Source of the DNA: Amoebidium appalachense
Taxonomy: Eukaryota; Ichthyosporea
Reading direction: 5' to 3'
DNA length: 64,000 nt
NCBI GenBank assembly: GCA_963693365.1
Contig: CAVNZM010000001.1
Coordinates: 14,446,001-14,510,000 of the forward strand
Below the pieces are notes generated by a model. It was not told where the DNA came from, searched no databases, and was given only the letters and a program-made list of their open reading frames with translations. Positions 42,964 to 64,000 of this stretch are shown piece by piece. The first letter of the stretch is position 1; every line of letters starts with the position of its first letter. Made by a program: the position numbers and the translations under genes.

Positions 42964-44278
42964 TTTTGCAGCACAGCACCTGCCCTATAATAATCGTACA
43001 GAGACGTATGTTGCTACCTCATTCTCATACAGACACCATAGAGATCTCTATCACTTCGAGACTGGGGCGTTTTTTTGGCTTGGCAGGGCTGGTTTTCACT
43101 GAACAGGTGAAGGATTTCTATCATAGTATGTACAGCGTAGCCCCTTTATATGCATGATCCGGGACTTACAAATAATATTAATGACATCACAGTGGTCGCC
43201 AAGTACGCATGATAGGGTATTATTATGGTAACGGAAAGAAGGGGGGAAAGTAGGGAAACACAATGCCAACAGTATTTTATAACTGTCTTTTTCTTGTAAC
43301 CTGATTTTGAAGAGAATATATGTTTCTGTTGGCCTCTTTGTTCGTACCATAAGGACGCCCAGAGTCGGTGGGCCGCGGCAGCCTCGAAGGGGTCACCACT
43401 TTCAGCCAACTTCATAGCTTGCTATTTCCGACCATTTCATGACATTTAATATAAAACAGTAAACCTGTGGCCGGTAATACATAACCTACAAGACCTTTAC
43501 GGGGTTCATGACAGGTTAACGGAATTTTTGAGTTGGCGGGCAAAGCCACCAACCACCAACAGCCGCTTGTGCGTAACACACAGAAACGTCCAAGTTTGTT
43601 TCACTGACGCGTTGCTGCCGTAGGCTCACGAAAAGATAGCACAAAAGGGTAGTCAAATAGAGAGAATTACCAGCGGGCTGGGTTCGCGTGGGTCACAGGG
43701 CCTCACTTACTTCAGCTTGTGCCTCTGTGCAAGCCACAGGGATTGTAATTCATAGACAGGGGGTAGTCGGTCGAGAGACTGCTGGAATGGCTGCTTTCTA
43801 ACGACAAACGCGTTTGGCTTGGTAAGGGTTCCAGCCGCACGGCAATATAGAGACAAGTCCTGCGTGCTTTTCAAGTCCTTTTTTACTCCAGGTGAAACAT
43901 TAATTGCTGGTTTCATCTCTATTTTGCTTCTCTTGTTTCCTCCCCTCACCTCCCCTCCCTCCCCAAGCCCCTCCCCCCCCCCCCCCCCCCCCCCCCGTTG
44001 TGTTGCACATCCAGCTCCTGGACTAACGATCTCGCAACACAAACGATTTCCATCTCTGCAGTAGTAGCTATTAAGCAACATGCATACTGCCATTTTATAC
44101 TTGCTCCTTCTTCACTCTGTTGGAAAGGTTTGATATTTTTTACTTGCTCCTTCTTCACTCTGTTGGAAAGGTTTGATGATAATTCTTATATTAACAGACA
44201 ATGTAGTCTATATTCCCTGTTTTATGTGCCTAGTGCACAGATGTTCTTATTTTTAGCTCACGCTTTGGTGCCTTGCAG
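42964..44278. promoter_or_regulatory. Divergent intergenic region between NRAMP and BAZ2-like genes
   Basis: About 1.3 kb separates the tentative NRAMP start from the BAZ2-like start. An acceptor at 44278 shows that the BAZ2-like 5' UTR is spliced, so its transcription start lies upstream, possibly in this interval. It includes a C run (about 43975-43996) and a 39-41 bp direct repeat (ACTTGCTCCTTCTTCACTCT...) at about 44098 and 44141. I see no clear TATA or initiator element. Confidence 0.4.
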
Positions 44279-44295
44279 GTTGTTGATTGTCAGAA

Positions 44296-64000
<19,705 letters not shown>

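Overview
The window is eukaryotic nuclear DNA. It holds long spliced genes with canonical GT-AG introns, an animal-type chromatin reader, a eukaryotic metal transporter, a tRNA-derived SINE-like element, fold-back elements, and an extreme load of microsatellites: (CA/GT)n blocks over 150 bp, G/C mononucleotide runs of 20-60 bp, (TA)n, (CT)n, (CCCT)n and (GCGT)n. The BAZ2-type domain order and the NRAMP gene point to an animal or a close unicellular relative. I cannot name the taxon.

Layout. (1) 1-2.87 kb: repeats, including a long C/A-rich inverted repeat. (2) 2,868-14,705, minus strand: a roughly 1,245-residue gene of unrecognised family with 12 exons. Its N-terminal part is compact, and its last two exons (1.1 and 1.2 kb) encode a Pro/Gly/Arg-rich tail with recurring short cysteine clusters. 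(3) 14.7-18.0 kb: palindromic and fold-back elements. (4) 18,013-23,025, plus strand: three exons of an unidentified gene around a 3.6 kb intron full of tandemly duplicated GT-rich blocks and a SINE-like insertion. (5) 23.0-29.4 kb: a mobile-element-rich interval, including inverted copies of one repeat around a 363-residue intronless ORF with predicted membrane segments. (6) 29,421-42,963, minus strand: an essentially complete SLC11/NRAMP divalent-metal transporter, about 610 residues in 19 proposed exons. (7) 44,296-64,000+, plus strand: a BAZ2/ACF1-like chromatin-remodelling subunit (DDT, WHIM1, WHIM2, WSD, two PHD fingers, Gly/Arg-rich tail) that runs off the right edge. The transporter and the BAZ2-like gene are divergent, with 1.3 kb between their coding starts.

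Exon models come from hand translation, splice-site inspection and reading-phase bookkeeping. Almost every junction keeps phase. The few that do not lie in or near G or C homopolymers and mostly need one extra base, which suggests homopolymer under-calling in the assembly rather than gene decay.

Three patterns stand out. Long C tracts often begin within about 15 nt of the 5' splice site on the sense strand of all three large genes. Diverged copies of exon edges sit in neighbouring introns. The minus-strand gene at 2.9-14.7 kb carries a repeated cysteine module I cannot assign to a family.
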